From positions 2,852,001 through 2,916,000 of the forward strand of contig NZ_JAGIOB010000001.1 of assembly GCF_017876495.1 (NCBI RefSeq): 64,000 nucleotides of DNA. Direction: 5' to 3'. A model generated the notes under the pieces. That model was not told the origin of the DNA. It saw only the letters and a program-made list of their open reading frames with translations, and did not search any database. Positions 8,323 to 16,106 of this stretch are shown in pieces; positions within the stretch are counted from its first letter, which is position 1, and the number at the start of each line of letters is the position of its first letter. Origin of the DNA: Microlunatus capsulatus. GTDB lineage: Bacteria > Actinomycetota > Actinomycetes > Propionibacteriales > Propionibacteriaceae. Position numbers and translations under genes: made by a program.

Positions 8323-9089
8323 TGGCCGCCGGCACCCAAGTGCAGGCCCGCGGCTTCGGCGCGGCCCACGCCCAGCTCCGCAACGCGCAGAAGACGTCCA
8401 AGGGCGCCCCGGCGTACTCGCTCTACGTGAACCGCCCGCTGGGCAGGGTCTTCGCGGCCGCCGCCTTCCAGGTGGGGATGACCCCCAACCAGGTGACCTG
8501 CGTCAGCGCCCTGGCCACGTTCAGCGGCATCGTCTGGCTCGCCGCGGGCGCGCCCACCTGGCTGACCGGCATCGGCGTCTGCCTGCTGCTGGTGCTCGGC
8601 TACGCCCTCGACTCCGCCGACGGCCAGCTCGCCCGGCTGCGCGGCGGCGGCAGCCCGGCCGGGGAGTGGCTGGACCACATGTTCGACGCGGCCAAGAACT
8701 CGATGCTGCACCTGGCGGTGCTGATCATCGCCTTCCGGCACTTCGACCTGGCGCTGGGCTGGCTGCTGGTGCCGATCGCCTTCACCGTCGTCACCGCCGT
8801 GATGTTCTTCGGCATGCTGCTCAACGACTTCCTGGCCCGGGTGGACCGCGCCCAGCACGGCCGGCCGGCGCCGTCGACGGAGGGGTCGACGCCGCTGCGG
8901 ACCCTCATGAAGATCCCCGCCGACTACGGCGTGCTCTGCCTGGTGTTCCTCGTGCTCGGCGCCCCGCTGGTCTTCTTCACCCTCTACGGCCTGCTGGGGC
9001 TGGGCACGCTCGGCTACCTCGCGCTGGCCCTGCGCAAGTGGTACCGCGACGTCTCCGCGCTCGGCGCCCCGGAGCGGGTGGCGGCGTGA
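8322..9089 (+). CDS. CDP-alcohol phosphatidyltransferase family membrane protein
   Basis: 255-aa integral membrane enzyme that transfers a phosphoalcohol from a CDP-alcohol to an acceptor hydroxyl. The diagnostic metal-binding motif DG-x2-AR-x8-G-x3-D-x3-D is complete, from DGQLAR to EWLDHMFD (about residues 90-113). Hydrophobic segments before and after fit about six membrane spans. The N-terminus up to NRPLGR is longer than in core phospholipid synthases. It lies between two cytidylyltransferase-like genes with overlapping stop and start codons at both ends. So the CDP-activated alcohol is probably made by the next gene. The acceptor may be a glycan rather than a lipid. Confidence 0.88.
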   Translation: MAAGTQVQARGFGAAHAQLRNAQKTSKGAPAYSLYVNRPLGRVFAAAAFQVGMTPNQVTCVSALATFSGIVWLAAGAPTWLTGIGVCLLLVLGYALDSADGQLARLRGGGSPAGEWLDHMFDAAKNSMLHLAVLIIAFRHFDLALGWLLVPIAFTVVTAVMFFGMLLNDFLARVDRAQHGRPAPSTEGSTPLRTLMKIPADYGVLCLVFLVLGAPLVFFTLYGLLGLGTLGYLALALRKWYRDVSALGAPERVAA

Positions 9090-9505
9090 GCACCCCGGTC
9101 GTCGGCTACGTGCCGGGCGCCTGGGACATGTTCCACGTCGGGCACCTCAACATCCTGCTGCGGGCCCGCGAGCACTGCGACCGGCTCGTCGTCGGCGCCG
9201 TCACCGACGAGGCCCTCTTCGCGGCCAAGGCCAAGCACCCGGTGGTGCCGCTGGCCGAGCGGCTCGAGGTGGTGGCCGCGCTCGACCTCGTCGACGAGGT
9301 CACCACCGACTTCTCCTCGGACAAGCTCGAGGTGTGGGAGCGTGTCCGCTTCGACGTGCTCTTCAAGGGCGACGACTGGCGGGGGACCGCCAAGGGCGAC
9401 AAGCTCGAGGCCGACATGGCGTCGGTCGGGGTGAGGGTGCACTACTTCCCCTACACCGTGCACACCTCCAGCACGCTGCTGCGCTCGCTGCTCTCCGAGC
9501 GCTGA
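9086..9505 (+). CDS. Glycerol-3-phosphate cytidylyltransferase-like enzyme
   Basis: 139-aa nucleotidyltransferase of the TagD type, making a CDP-alcohol from CTP and an alcohol phosphate. The catalytic motif is intact, WDMFHVGH at about residues 13-20, and the C-terminal HTSSTLL corresponds to the CTP-binding RTxGISTT region. KGDDWRGT matches the conserved mid-protein loop. The GTG overlaps the upstream stop. The true alcohol (glycerol, ribitol or another) is unknown. Confidence 0.88.
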   Translation: MSTPVVGYVPGAWDMFHVGHLNILLRAREHCDRLVVGAVTDEALFAAKAKHPVVPLAERLEVVAALDLVDEVTTDFSSDKLEVWERVRFDVLFKGDDWRGTAKGDKLEADMASVGVRVHYFPYTVHTSSTLLRSLLSER

Positions 9506-9525
9506 GCCCGGCCCTCCCCGGGCTC
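9504..9525. terminator. Bidirectional hairpin between convergent genes
   Basis: Perfect 8-bp arms GAGCCCGG (9504-9511) and CCGGGCTC (9518-9525) with a 6-nt loop sit between the convergent ends at 9505 and 9537. There is no U-tract, as is usual in actinobacteria. Confidence 0.55.
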
Positions 9526-9536
9526 CCCTCCGCCGG

Positions 9537-10274
9537 TCAGCTGGGGGCGCGGCCGCGGAAGGCGACCACCGGGGTGTCGACCGAGTAGTCGACGGTGATC
9601 AGCACGTCGGAGCGTCGGTCCTCCGGCACCGCGAAGACGAAGGTGCCGCTCGCGCGCTCCCCGGGGGCCACCGACCTCGGCAGCGCGCGGGTGCCCGGAC
9701 CGCTCAGCGCGGACCCTGGGGCCTCGTCGGCCCCGTGGTAGAGGTTGACGACGGTGCTGGACAGGTCGACCCGCTCGCCGGACCGGTTGGTCAGGGTGAC
9801 GGTGGCGCGGACCGCCGGCCCGGACACCTCGCCGGGCCCGCTCGCCTCGCCGGCGACGGCCTCGAGCCGGCTCACCCGCGCGGTCAGGCCCTCCTCGACC
9901 TCCTCCGGCTCGTCCAGCGGCACCGGCGGCTTCGTGCTGACCTCGGCCGTCGGCGCCGGGGCCTCCTCCGGCTCCTCCTCCGCGGTGGCGCTCGCCGACG
10001 GCGAGGTCCGCGCGGTCGGGCTCGCGGCGGCGGTCGGGCCGGCCGAGGACGGGGCGGCCGTCGGGACCGGGCTGGCGGTGGGCGTCGCCGACGGGGACGT
10101 CTCCGGCGTGGTGGCCGGGGAGCCGCTGGGCACCGGGGTGCCGGCGGGCGGCTCGACGGCGGCCGGCTCGGACCGCACCTGCCGGACCACCAGCACGGCG
10201 GCCACGAGCACGGCCACGACGGCCAGGACCAGGGCCAGCCGGACCGGCCAGGTCCGGGGTGCGTCTGCCGCCAT
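9537..10274 (-). CDS. Membrane-anchored envelope protein, DUF4352-like domain (paralogue A)
   Basis: 245 aa. A short cytoplasmic N-terminus precedes a membrane anchor at about residues 10-32, and a Pro/Thr/Ser/Ala-rich linker runs to about 110. A beta-rich domain of about 125 residues follows. Landmarks are ASGPGEVSGPAV, TNRSGERVDLSS, a PG after RSVA, TFVFAVPEDRR and a final VVAFRG. The same pattern recurs in the proteins at 22119-22727 and 39304-40080. The domain resembles DUF4352-type immunoglobulin-like telokin folds, which is a fold-level guess. AGGAG lies upstream of the ATG. It is divergent from the anchored beta-helix protein at 10525. Confidence 0.72.
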   Translation of the reverse strand: MAADAPRTWPVRLALVLAVVAVLVAAVLVVRQVRSEPAAVEPPAGTPVPSGSPATTPETSPSATPTASPVPTAAPSSAGPTAAASPTARTSPSASATAEEEPEEAPAPTAEVSTKPPVPLDEPEEVEEGLTARVSRLEAVAGEASGPGEVSGPAVRATVTLTNRSGERVDLSSTVVNLYHGADEAPGSALSGPGTRALPRSVAPGERASGTFVFAVPEDRRSDVLITVDYSVDTPVVAFRGRAPS

Positions 10275-10524
10275 GGGGTCTCCTGCTCGCTCGCGCCGGG
10301 GTGCGGGCGCTCGCCCGCCCCACCATTGTCGCCGCCGGCCGCCGCTCCGCGGGCACCGTCCGCGCCGGTCCCGGAGCGGTCCGCGGGGGCCCGGTGGCGG
10401 CCAGATCTCGATTGGCTTGCGATGTCCGCGACGCCCCGGGGAGGCTCGGGACGCTCTGCTAACGTCGGCGGGACGGTGCCGCCGAGGGTGCGAGCCTGCC
10501 GCGGACCAGGGGAGAACACGTCGC
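10275..10524. promoter_or_regulatory. Divergent promoter region for paralogue A and the beta-helix gene
   Basis: 250 bp without a gene. TAACGT at 10460-10465 is a -10 candidate for the rightward gene, which has a GGGGAGAA ribosome-binding site near 10509-10516. No clear -35 or operator is seen. Confidence 0.35.
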
Positions 10525-13092
10525 GTGTCGTCGAGAGCACACCAGCGGTGGACCCGTGGGTCCGTCGTCGGTCTGGTGGTCGCGGCCCTCGTGCTGCTGC
10601 TCCTGCTCGGCGTCGTCCTGGTCGACCGCCGCTCCCGCGGCGGGGACGCCACCGCTGAGCCCACCTACCGCGACGGCCGCGTCGTCATCTCCGACACCTT
10701 CGAGCGTGACCTCGACACCGGCTGGGGCGAGGCCGACTCGGGCGGGCCCTACGCGCTCACCGGCGCGACGGACTTCCACGTCGACGGCGGCACCGGTCTC
10801 GTCCGGCTGCCGCGGGCCTCGGTCGGCCACCTCGCCGCGCTGACGCGCGAGCGCCCGCAGGACCTCACCGCGTCCGTCGACGTCATCGCTCCCGCACCGG
10901 TGCGCCGTGGGAGCGGGGTCTACGTCGCGATGCACCTGCGCACCAACGGCCCCTTCTACTACCGGCCCGTCCTCCGCTTCGCCCCCGACCGCAAGGTCTA
11001 CCTCTCGCTCTCCCGCTTCGACGGCAGCACCGAGGACCAGCTGGTGCTGGCCACCGAGAAGATCGTCGCCACGGGCGTCAGGGCCGGCACCCGGCTCACC
11101 TTCACGGCGTCGGTCACCGGGATGACGCCGGTCACCGTGCGCGCCGGGGTCTCGGCCGGCGCGGGCGAGGCCAGCGGGGTCGAGGCCGTCGACGCCAGCG
11201 CGTCCCGGCTGGCCGCCGGCGGGTCGCTGGCCCTGTGGGCCTACGTGGCCGGCAGCTCCGACGCCGACAAGGTGGTCGGCTTCGACAACCTGAACGTCCG
11301 CCAGCAGGTGGCCGAGACGCCGGGCACCGCGGACGGCACCGGCTCCATCGGCGGCGGCGTGGTGGTCCCGGCCGGCCAGGACGGCACGGCCGGCGACGAC
11401 GCCCCCGACGACGCCGCGGGCCGGCCCACCGGCTCCGCGCCGATCGGCTCCACCCGCTACCCCGTCCCCGACGGGGCCCTGCTGGTCAGCCGCGACGCGG
11501 CGGCCGGCGGCGACGGCTCGGCGCAGGCCCCGTTCACGCGGATCCAGGACGCCGTCGACCGGGCCCCGGCCGGCGGCACCGTGGTGGTCCGGGCCGGCAG
11601 CTACCACGAGAGCGTCGTGCTGCCCATCGAGCGCACGGTCAACCTGCAGGCCTACCCCGGCGAGCCGGTGTGGCTCGACGGCAGCAGCGTGCTGAAGGGC
11701 TGGCAGCGCCGCGGCGACGTGTGGGAGGTGCGCTGGACGAAGACGTTCGACTCCAGCCCCACCTACACCCGCGGGGCGCCTGAGCGGGACGAGCCGGGGT
11801 GGCGCTTCGTCAACCCGGCGCACCCGATGGCCGCGCACCCCGAGCAGGTCTGGGTCCGCGGACGGCCCCAGACCCAGGTCCGGACCCGTGCCCAGGTCGT
11901 CGAGGGCACCTTCTTCGTCGACGCCGGGCGTGAGCGCCTGGTGCTGGGCACCGACCCCGCCGGCGCGACCGTCCGGGCCAGCACGCTGTCGAAGGGGCTC
12001 ACCGTCGTGGGCCGCGGCGACACGGTCCGCGGGATCGGCGTCCGGCGCTACGCGACCTCGGTCTGGCAGCTCGGCGCCGCGACGGTGAACAACACCGGCG
12101 TCCGGCTGTCCGACATGGTCTTCGAGGACAACGCGACCACGGGGCTCTCGGTGTTCGCCGCCGATGTCACGCTGCGCGACCTCACCGCCTCGCGCAACGG
12201 GCTGATGGGCCTGCACGCCCACCAGGCCGACCACCTCGACGTCGCGAACGTCGTCGCCACCCAGAACAACCTGGAGCTGTTCAACCGGGCGCCCGCCGCC
12301 GGGGGGATGAAGCTGACCAGCTCCCGGCACGTCCGGGTCGAGGGCAGCGCGTTCGCCGACAACCTCGGCCACGGGCTGTGGTTCGACGCCGCCTCCTACG
12401 ACGTCGACATCGTCTCCTCCCGCGCCGAGCGCAACACCGGCGCCGGGATGGTCGTCGAGATCTCCAGCGCTGTCCGGCTCGTCGACAACGTGCTGGTGGA
12501 CAACGGGGTGCACGGGCTGTGGCTCATCGACACCGACCGGGCGGAGATCGCGAACAACACCTTCGCCCGCAACGACGAGGCCAACCTCGTCGTGGTGACC
12601 GACGGACGCACCCCGCAGAACCCCGGTCCCGGCGGCACCGACGAGCGCCGACCCGACGGCGACGGCATGCCGTGGGTGAGCCAGGACGTGGCGATCTACA
12701 ACAACGTCTTCTCCGACGGCGGCGAGGGCTGCGTCGTCTGCCTCGTGGACTACACCGGCAAGCGGTCGGGCGAGCAGCTCGACGTCGAGCTCGACCACAA
12801 CCTGTACCACCTGGCGACGGCGCGGGCGCACCCCGTCTTCGCCAGCTGGCCCTCCGCCGCGGGCAAGCCGGCGCTCTACGACGACTTCGCCGCCTACCGC
12901 ACGGCCACCGGCCAGGACCCGGCCAGCGTCCTCGTCGTCGGCGGCGACCGGCTGGTCGACCGCGACGGCCGGGTCGCCCGCTCCGCGGCCGAGGACGCCG
13001 CCGACGTGCCCCGCGCGCTCGACACCGCGGCGGACGACGCCGCCGCCGGGGCGGCCCCCCAGCGGCCCCGTCTCGGCGCCTGGCAGCGCTAG
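10525..13092 (+). CDS. Membrane-anchored right-handed beta-helix surface protein
   Basis: 855 aa. An N-terminal anchor spans about residues 12-34. A jelly-roll-like module follows at about 53-262, starting ISDTFERDLDTGWGEAD. A Gly/Asp-rich linker leads to a parallel beta-helix at about 305-780, with short repeats such as NNTFARND and RLVDNVLVDN. AGSYHESVVL and NPAHPMAAHPEQVW are near-identical in the secreted paralogue at 24309-26783. Parallel beta-helices of this kind bind or cleave polysaccharides (pectate lyase and epimerase folds). No catalytic triad can be assigned by eye. The GTG at 10525 follows GGGGAGAA. It ends LGAWQR, matching the paralogue's LGAWR. Confidence 0.82.
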   Translation: MSSRAHQRWTRGSVVGLVVAALVLLLLLGVVLVDRRSRGGDATAEPTYRDGRVVISDTFERDLDTGWGEADSGGPYALTGATDFHVDGGTGLVRLPRASVGHLAALTRERPQDLTASVDVIAPAPVRRGSGVYVAMHLRTNGPFYYRPVLRFAPDRKVYLSLSRFDGSTEDQLVLATEKIVATGVRAGTRLTFTASVTGMTPVTVRAGVSAGAGEASGVEAVDASASRLAAGGSLALWAYVAGSSDADKVVGFDNLNVRQQVAETPGTADGTGSIGGGVVVPAGQDGTAGDDAPDDAAGRPTGSAPIGSTRYPVPDGALLVSRDAAAGGDGSAQAPFTRIQDAVDRAPAGGTVVVRAGSYHESVVLPIERTVNLQAYPGEPVWLDGSSVLKGWQRRGDVWEVRWTKTFDSSPTYTRGAPERDEPGWRFVNPAHPMAAHPEQVWVRGRPQTQVRTRAQVVEGTFFVDAGRERLVLGTDPAGATVRASTLSKGLTVVGRGDTVRGIGVRRYATSVWQLGAATVNNTGVRLSDMVFEDNATTGLSVFAADVTLRDLTASRNGLMGLHAHQADHLDVANVVATQNNLELFNRAPAAGGMKLTSSRHVRVEGSAFADNLGHGLWFDAASYDVDIVSSRAERNTGAGMVVEISSAVRLVDNVLVDNGVHGLWLIDTDRAEIANNTFARNDEANLVVVTDGRTPQNPGPGGTDERRPDGDGMPWVSQDVAIYNNVFSDGGEGCVVCLVDYTGKRSGEQLDVELDHNLYHLATARAHPVFASWPSAAGKPALYDDFAAYRTATGQDPASVLVVGGDRLVDRDGRVARSAAEDAADVPRALDTAADDAAAGAAPQRPRLGAWQR

Positions 13093-13101
13093 AGACCCGG
13101 T

Positions 13102-13179
13102 CCCTGGTTCTGCAGACACAGTGACCCGTGAGGGGCCGGATCCGGCTCACCCGACCCCACTGCGTCTGCAGAACCAGGG
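13102..13179. terminator. Long hairpin, 22-nt arms with one mismatch
   Basis: Arm 13102-13123 (CCCTGGTTCTGCAGACACAG plus TG) pairs with arm 13158-13179, with a single T/C difference. The 34-nt interior contains the perfect palindrome GCCGGATCCGGC (13135-13146). It lies between the convergent genes ending at 13092 and 13331. Confidence 0.6.
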
Positions 13180-13211
13180 TGACCCCGCGGTCCGGTCCTG
13201 CGCCGACGGCC

Positions 13212-13270
13212 GCGAGTGCTGGGAAACCGTCTGTCCGGCGGCCCCGGCGTCGCGGGTTCTCAGCACTCGC
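13212..13270. terminator. Second hairpin in the same convergent gap
   Basis: GCGAGTGCTGGGAAAC (13212-13227) pairs with GTTCTCAGCACTCGC (13256-13270) with one mismatch and one extra base. The loop is about 28 nt. Confidence 0.5.
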
Positions 13271-13282
13271 ACCCCGGACGCA

Positions 13283-13322
13283 CGACGTCCCGCCGTCCCC
13301 GGGCGGGGAGGGCGGGACGTCG
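13283..13322. terminator. Third hairpin, 12-bp perfect arms
   Basis: CGACGTCCCGCC (13283-13294) pairs exactly with GGCGGGACGTCG (13311-13322). The loop holds a nested CCCCGGGCGGGG. It is 9 nt from the stop of the leftward kinase gene and probably terminates it. Confidence 0.6.
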
Positions 13323-13330
13323 GGGGTGGG

Positions 13331-14764
13331 TCAGGCGGAGGGGGCGTCCCAGCTGACGGCGGAGGAGCTGCGACGGCTGGCGCGGGCGGCGCCCTTGTCG
13401 CTCTGCCGGGTGCGGCGGGACTCGGTGCCGGTGTAGCCCGAGGTGGCGGGCAGCTCGCGGTCGGCGACCTCGTTGAGCACGACGCCGAGGACGGTGAGGC
13501 CGGCGACGTCGGCCGTGTCCAGCGCCTGCTGCAGCTGCGGGCGCCGCACGCTGGAGGCGTCGGCGACCAGGACGGCGCCGTCGACCTGGCCGCGCAGCGC
13601 GGTGACGTCGGCGACGGCCAGCACGGCCGGGGTGTCGACGACCACGAACTCGTAGCGGCTGCGCAGCTCGCCCATCAGCGCGGCGAGGGCGGGGGAGGCC
13701 AGCACCTCGGTCGGGTTGGCGCTGGTGCCGCCGGCGGTCAGCACGTCGAAGTGGCCGTTGCGGACGGCCTGGACGGTGCCGGCCACGCCGGTCGGGTCGC
13801 CCAGCACGGTCAGCAGGCCGGTGCCGCCGTCGGTGCGGGTGATCTCGGCGACGCGCGGCCGGCGCAGGTCGCCGTCGACGAGGACGACGCGGCGGCCGGC
13901 CTCACCCAGGGCGGCGGCCAGGTTGGCGGCGATGGTCGAGCGGCCCTCGTCGCGGACGGAGGAGGTGACGGCGAGCGCGAAGCTCGACCGGCCGCCGGCC
14001 AGCTGCTCGATGCTCGAGCGCAGGTGCCGGATGTCCTCGGCGCTGCGGCTGTCGGCGTCGTCGATGACCACGAGCGCGCGGTTCTGCAGGTTGGCCGCGT
14101 GCCGGATGGCGCCGAGCACGGGCTCGTCGGTGATCTCGGCCAGGGCGGCGGGGCTGTGCACCCGGTTGTCCATCCGGGCCCGGGCCAGCACGATGCCGGT
14201 CGCCAGCAGCAGCCCGACGAGCAGGCCGAGGGCGGTGTTGCGGCGGGTGTCGGGGGAGGACTGGACCGTCGGCGGCAGGGCGGTCTGGATCGACTGGACC
14301 GTCACCAGCGAGCGGCCGCTCGGCAGCTTCGGGCCGACGGTGTCGACGGCGTTCCCCAGCTGGGAGCCGACGGAGTTGGCGATGGCGGCGGCGGTCTCGG
14401 CGTTGGCGTTGGCCACGGCGATCTGCATGACCACGGTGTTGCGCGGGGTGGTGATCCGGATGCTCCGGGCCAGCTCCTTGACCGTCATCGTCAGGCCCAG
14501 GTCGTCGATCACCGGGTTCAGCACCGCCGGCGACGTGGCCAGCTGGCCGAACGACGCCATCTGGTCCTGCACGTAGTTGCTGCCCTGGGCCAGCTCGGCG
14601 GCGGAGTCGCCGACGCTCACGGTGAAGTACTGGCTCGCGGTCGCGGTGTAGAGCGGCGTCCTCGTCGTCGAGACGGCGTAGACGCCGGCCCCGACCAGCA
14701 GGGTGATGAGTCCGATCAGGATCCAGTGCCGCAGCAGCAGCCGGACGGAGGAGGCAAAGCTCAT
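13331..14764 (-). CDS. Wzz-type chain-length regulator fused to BY-kinase-like ATPase
   Basis: 477-aa inner-membrane protein of exopolysaccharide export. It has a first span near residues 15-35, an external Wzz domain, and a second span near 176-196. A cytoplasmic tyrosine-kinase-like P-loop domain follows. Walker A reads DEGRSTIAANLA at about 268, where the family has GEGKSTTAANLA: a Gly is lost and the catalytic Lys is Arg. Walker A' LVDGDLRRP (about 295) and Walker B VVVDTPAV (about 375) look intact. The C-terminus has one Tyr (GYTGT) instead of a Tyr cluster. So it may bind ATP poorly or not autophosphorylate, yet still set chain length. It is divergent from the GT2 gene at 15014. Confidence 0.85.
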   Translation of the reverse strand: MSFASSVRLLLRHWILIGLITLLVGAGVYAVSTTRTPLYTATASQYFTVSVGDSAAELAQGSNYVQDQMASFGQLATSPAVLNPVIDDLGLTMTVKELARSIRITTPRNTVVMQIAVANANAETAAAIANSVGSQLGNAVDTVGPKLPSGRSLVTVQSIQTALPPTVQSSPDTRRNTALGLLVGLLLATGIVLARARMDNRVHSPAALAEITDEPVLGAIRHAANLQNRALVVIDDADSRSAEDIRHLRSSIEQLAGGRSSFALAVTSSVRDEGRSTIAANLAAALGEAGRRVVLVDGDLRRPRVAEITRTDGGTGLLTVLGDPTGVAGTVQAVRNGHFDVLTAGGTSANPTEVLASPALAALMGELRSRYEFVVVDTPAVLAVADVTALRGQVDGAVLVADASSVRRPQLQQALDTADVAGLTVLGVVLNEVADRELPATSGYTGTESRRTRQSDKGAARASRRSSSAVSWDAPSA

Positions 14765-15013
14765 GACGGGAGAGACCTCTCGAGCGACGTGTCGTGCGCG
14801 CAGGGACGGCGCACGGGAACGGGCCGACGCCGAGAGCCACCGGGACCCGGCCCCGGTGTCGTCGGATACTGTAATCCACCCGGCCCCGCCCGCCGGGCGC
14901 TCCGCGCAGGTCCGTCACCGCCGCGTCGCGCCCCCGCGCCGGTCGGGGGCGCCGGGGACGCCGCCACTGAGATCGAGATCACCCGCCCGGCGCGGCCGCC
15001 CCGAGGAGCCCCG

Positions 15014-15952
15014 ATGACGCCCAACCACCCCGAGAGCTCGGCCGTGGTCGTCGCCGTCCTCACCTTCCGGCGCGCCGACCAGCTGGCCGTGCTGCTGCCC
15101 CAGCTGGTGGACCAGGCGGCCGGGCTCGACGCCGCCGGGCCCTGGACCACGACCGTCGTCGTCGTCGACAACGACGCCGCCCGCAGCGCCGAGCCGGTGG
15201 CCGCCGCGCACGCGCCGCGGGTCCGCTACGTGCACGAGGAGACCCCGGGCATCGCCGCCGGGCGGGCCCGCGCCGTCGCCGAGGCCGCCGACGCCGACGT
15301 CCTGGTGTTCATCGACGACGACGAGGAGCCGGCGCCGGGCTGGCTCACCGGGCTCCTCGGCACCTGGCACGCGGAGGGCCGGCCGGCGGGGGTCGTCGGC
15401 CGGGTCTCGCCCACCTACGCCGGCGTCACCGACCCCTGGATCGAGGCCGGCGGCTTCTTCAAGCGGCGCCGGTACCCGACGGGGACCGAGGTCGCCGCGG
15501 CGTCCTCGGCCAACCTGCTGCTGGACCTGCGGCTGCTCCGCGCCCTCGGCCTGACCTTCGACCGCGGCCTGGGGATGCGGGGCGGGGAGGACACCCTGCT
15601 CACCCGGACGCTGACCCGGGCCGGCCACCGGCTGGTCTGGTGCGACGAGGCGGAGGTGGTCGACCACATCCCGCCGGCCCGGATGGACCGGCGCTGGGTG
15701 CTGCGCCGGGCCTTCAGCCACGGCGCGGTGGCCAGCCGGATCGAGCTCGGCTTCGCCGGCGGCGGGGTCACCGCGCGGCTCCGGCTGGCGGCCGGCGCGC
15801 TCGCGCGGGTCGCGGCGGGGCTGCTCCGGGCCCTGCTCGGGCGCCTCGGCGGCGGTCTGGGGCAGCGCGCCCGCGGCTGGCGGCTGGCGGCCAAGGGGGC
15901 GGGGATGCTCGTCGGGGCCCTCGGCCGCGACGTGGCCGAGTACCGCCGCTGA
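15014..15952 (+). CDS. Glycosyltransferase family 2
   Basis: 312-aa GT-A inverting glycosyltransferase. The nucleotide-sugar site shows VVVVDNDA and the metal-binding FIDDDEEP at about residues 97-104. GMRGGEDTLL, near 190, supplies the catalytic acidic residues, and WCDEAEVVDH follows. The Arg/Ala/Leu-rich C-terminal 80 residues may be a membrane-associating helix pair. GAGGAG lies 5 nt before the ATG. It stands alone between the BY-kinase and the giant propeller gene, so it may add a sugar to the same glycan. Donor unknown. Confidence 0.85.
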   Translation: MTPNHPESSAVVVAVLTFRRADQLAVLLPQLVDQAAGLDAAGPWTTTVVVVDNDAARSAEPVAAAHAPRVRYVHEETPGIAAGRARAVAEAADADVLVFIDDDEEPAPGWLTGLLGTWHAEGRPAGVVGRVSPTYAGVTDPWIEAGGFFKRRRYPTGTEVAAASSANLLLDLRLLRALGLTFDRGLGMRGGEDTLLTRTLTRAGHRLVWCDEAEVVDHIPPARMDRRWVLRRAFSHGAVASRIELGFAGGGVTARLRLAAGALARVAAGLLRALLGRLGGGLGQRARGWRLAAKGAGMLVGALGRDVAEYRR

Positions 15953-16106
15953 GAGATCTCCGTCACAGCGGGCCGCCGCTCCCGCGGGAGCCGGACACGA
16001 ACAGGTAACGACGAGCAGCGGGACTTGGGACCGTTCCTTAGTCTTCCTCTGCGACGGAACCCACGGGGGGTGGGGCCGCGCACCGAACACTCGGGGAACC
16101 CAACTC
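15953..16106 (+). promoter_or_regulatory. Upstream region of the giant propeller/PKD gene
   Basis: It contains GTCACAGCG (15962-15970), identical to the core reported for the mycobacterial response regulator MtrA, and GGTAACGA (16004-16011). GGGGA near the start is a plausible ribosome-binding site. Assignment to an MtrA orthologue is inference from the short motif. Confidence 0.35.

Noticed and set aside
9745-10524. N-terminal extension of the anchored beta-helix gene
   Set aside because: The upstream in-frame part is antisense to paralogue A and lacks protein-like composition. The GTG at 10525 has a ribosome site and directly precedes the membrane anchor.
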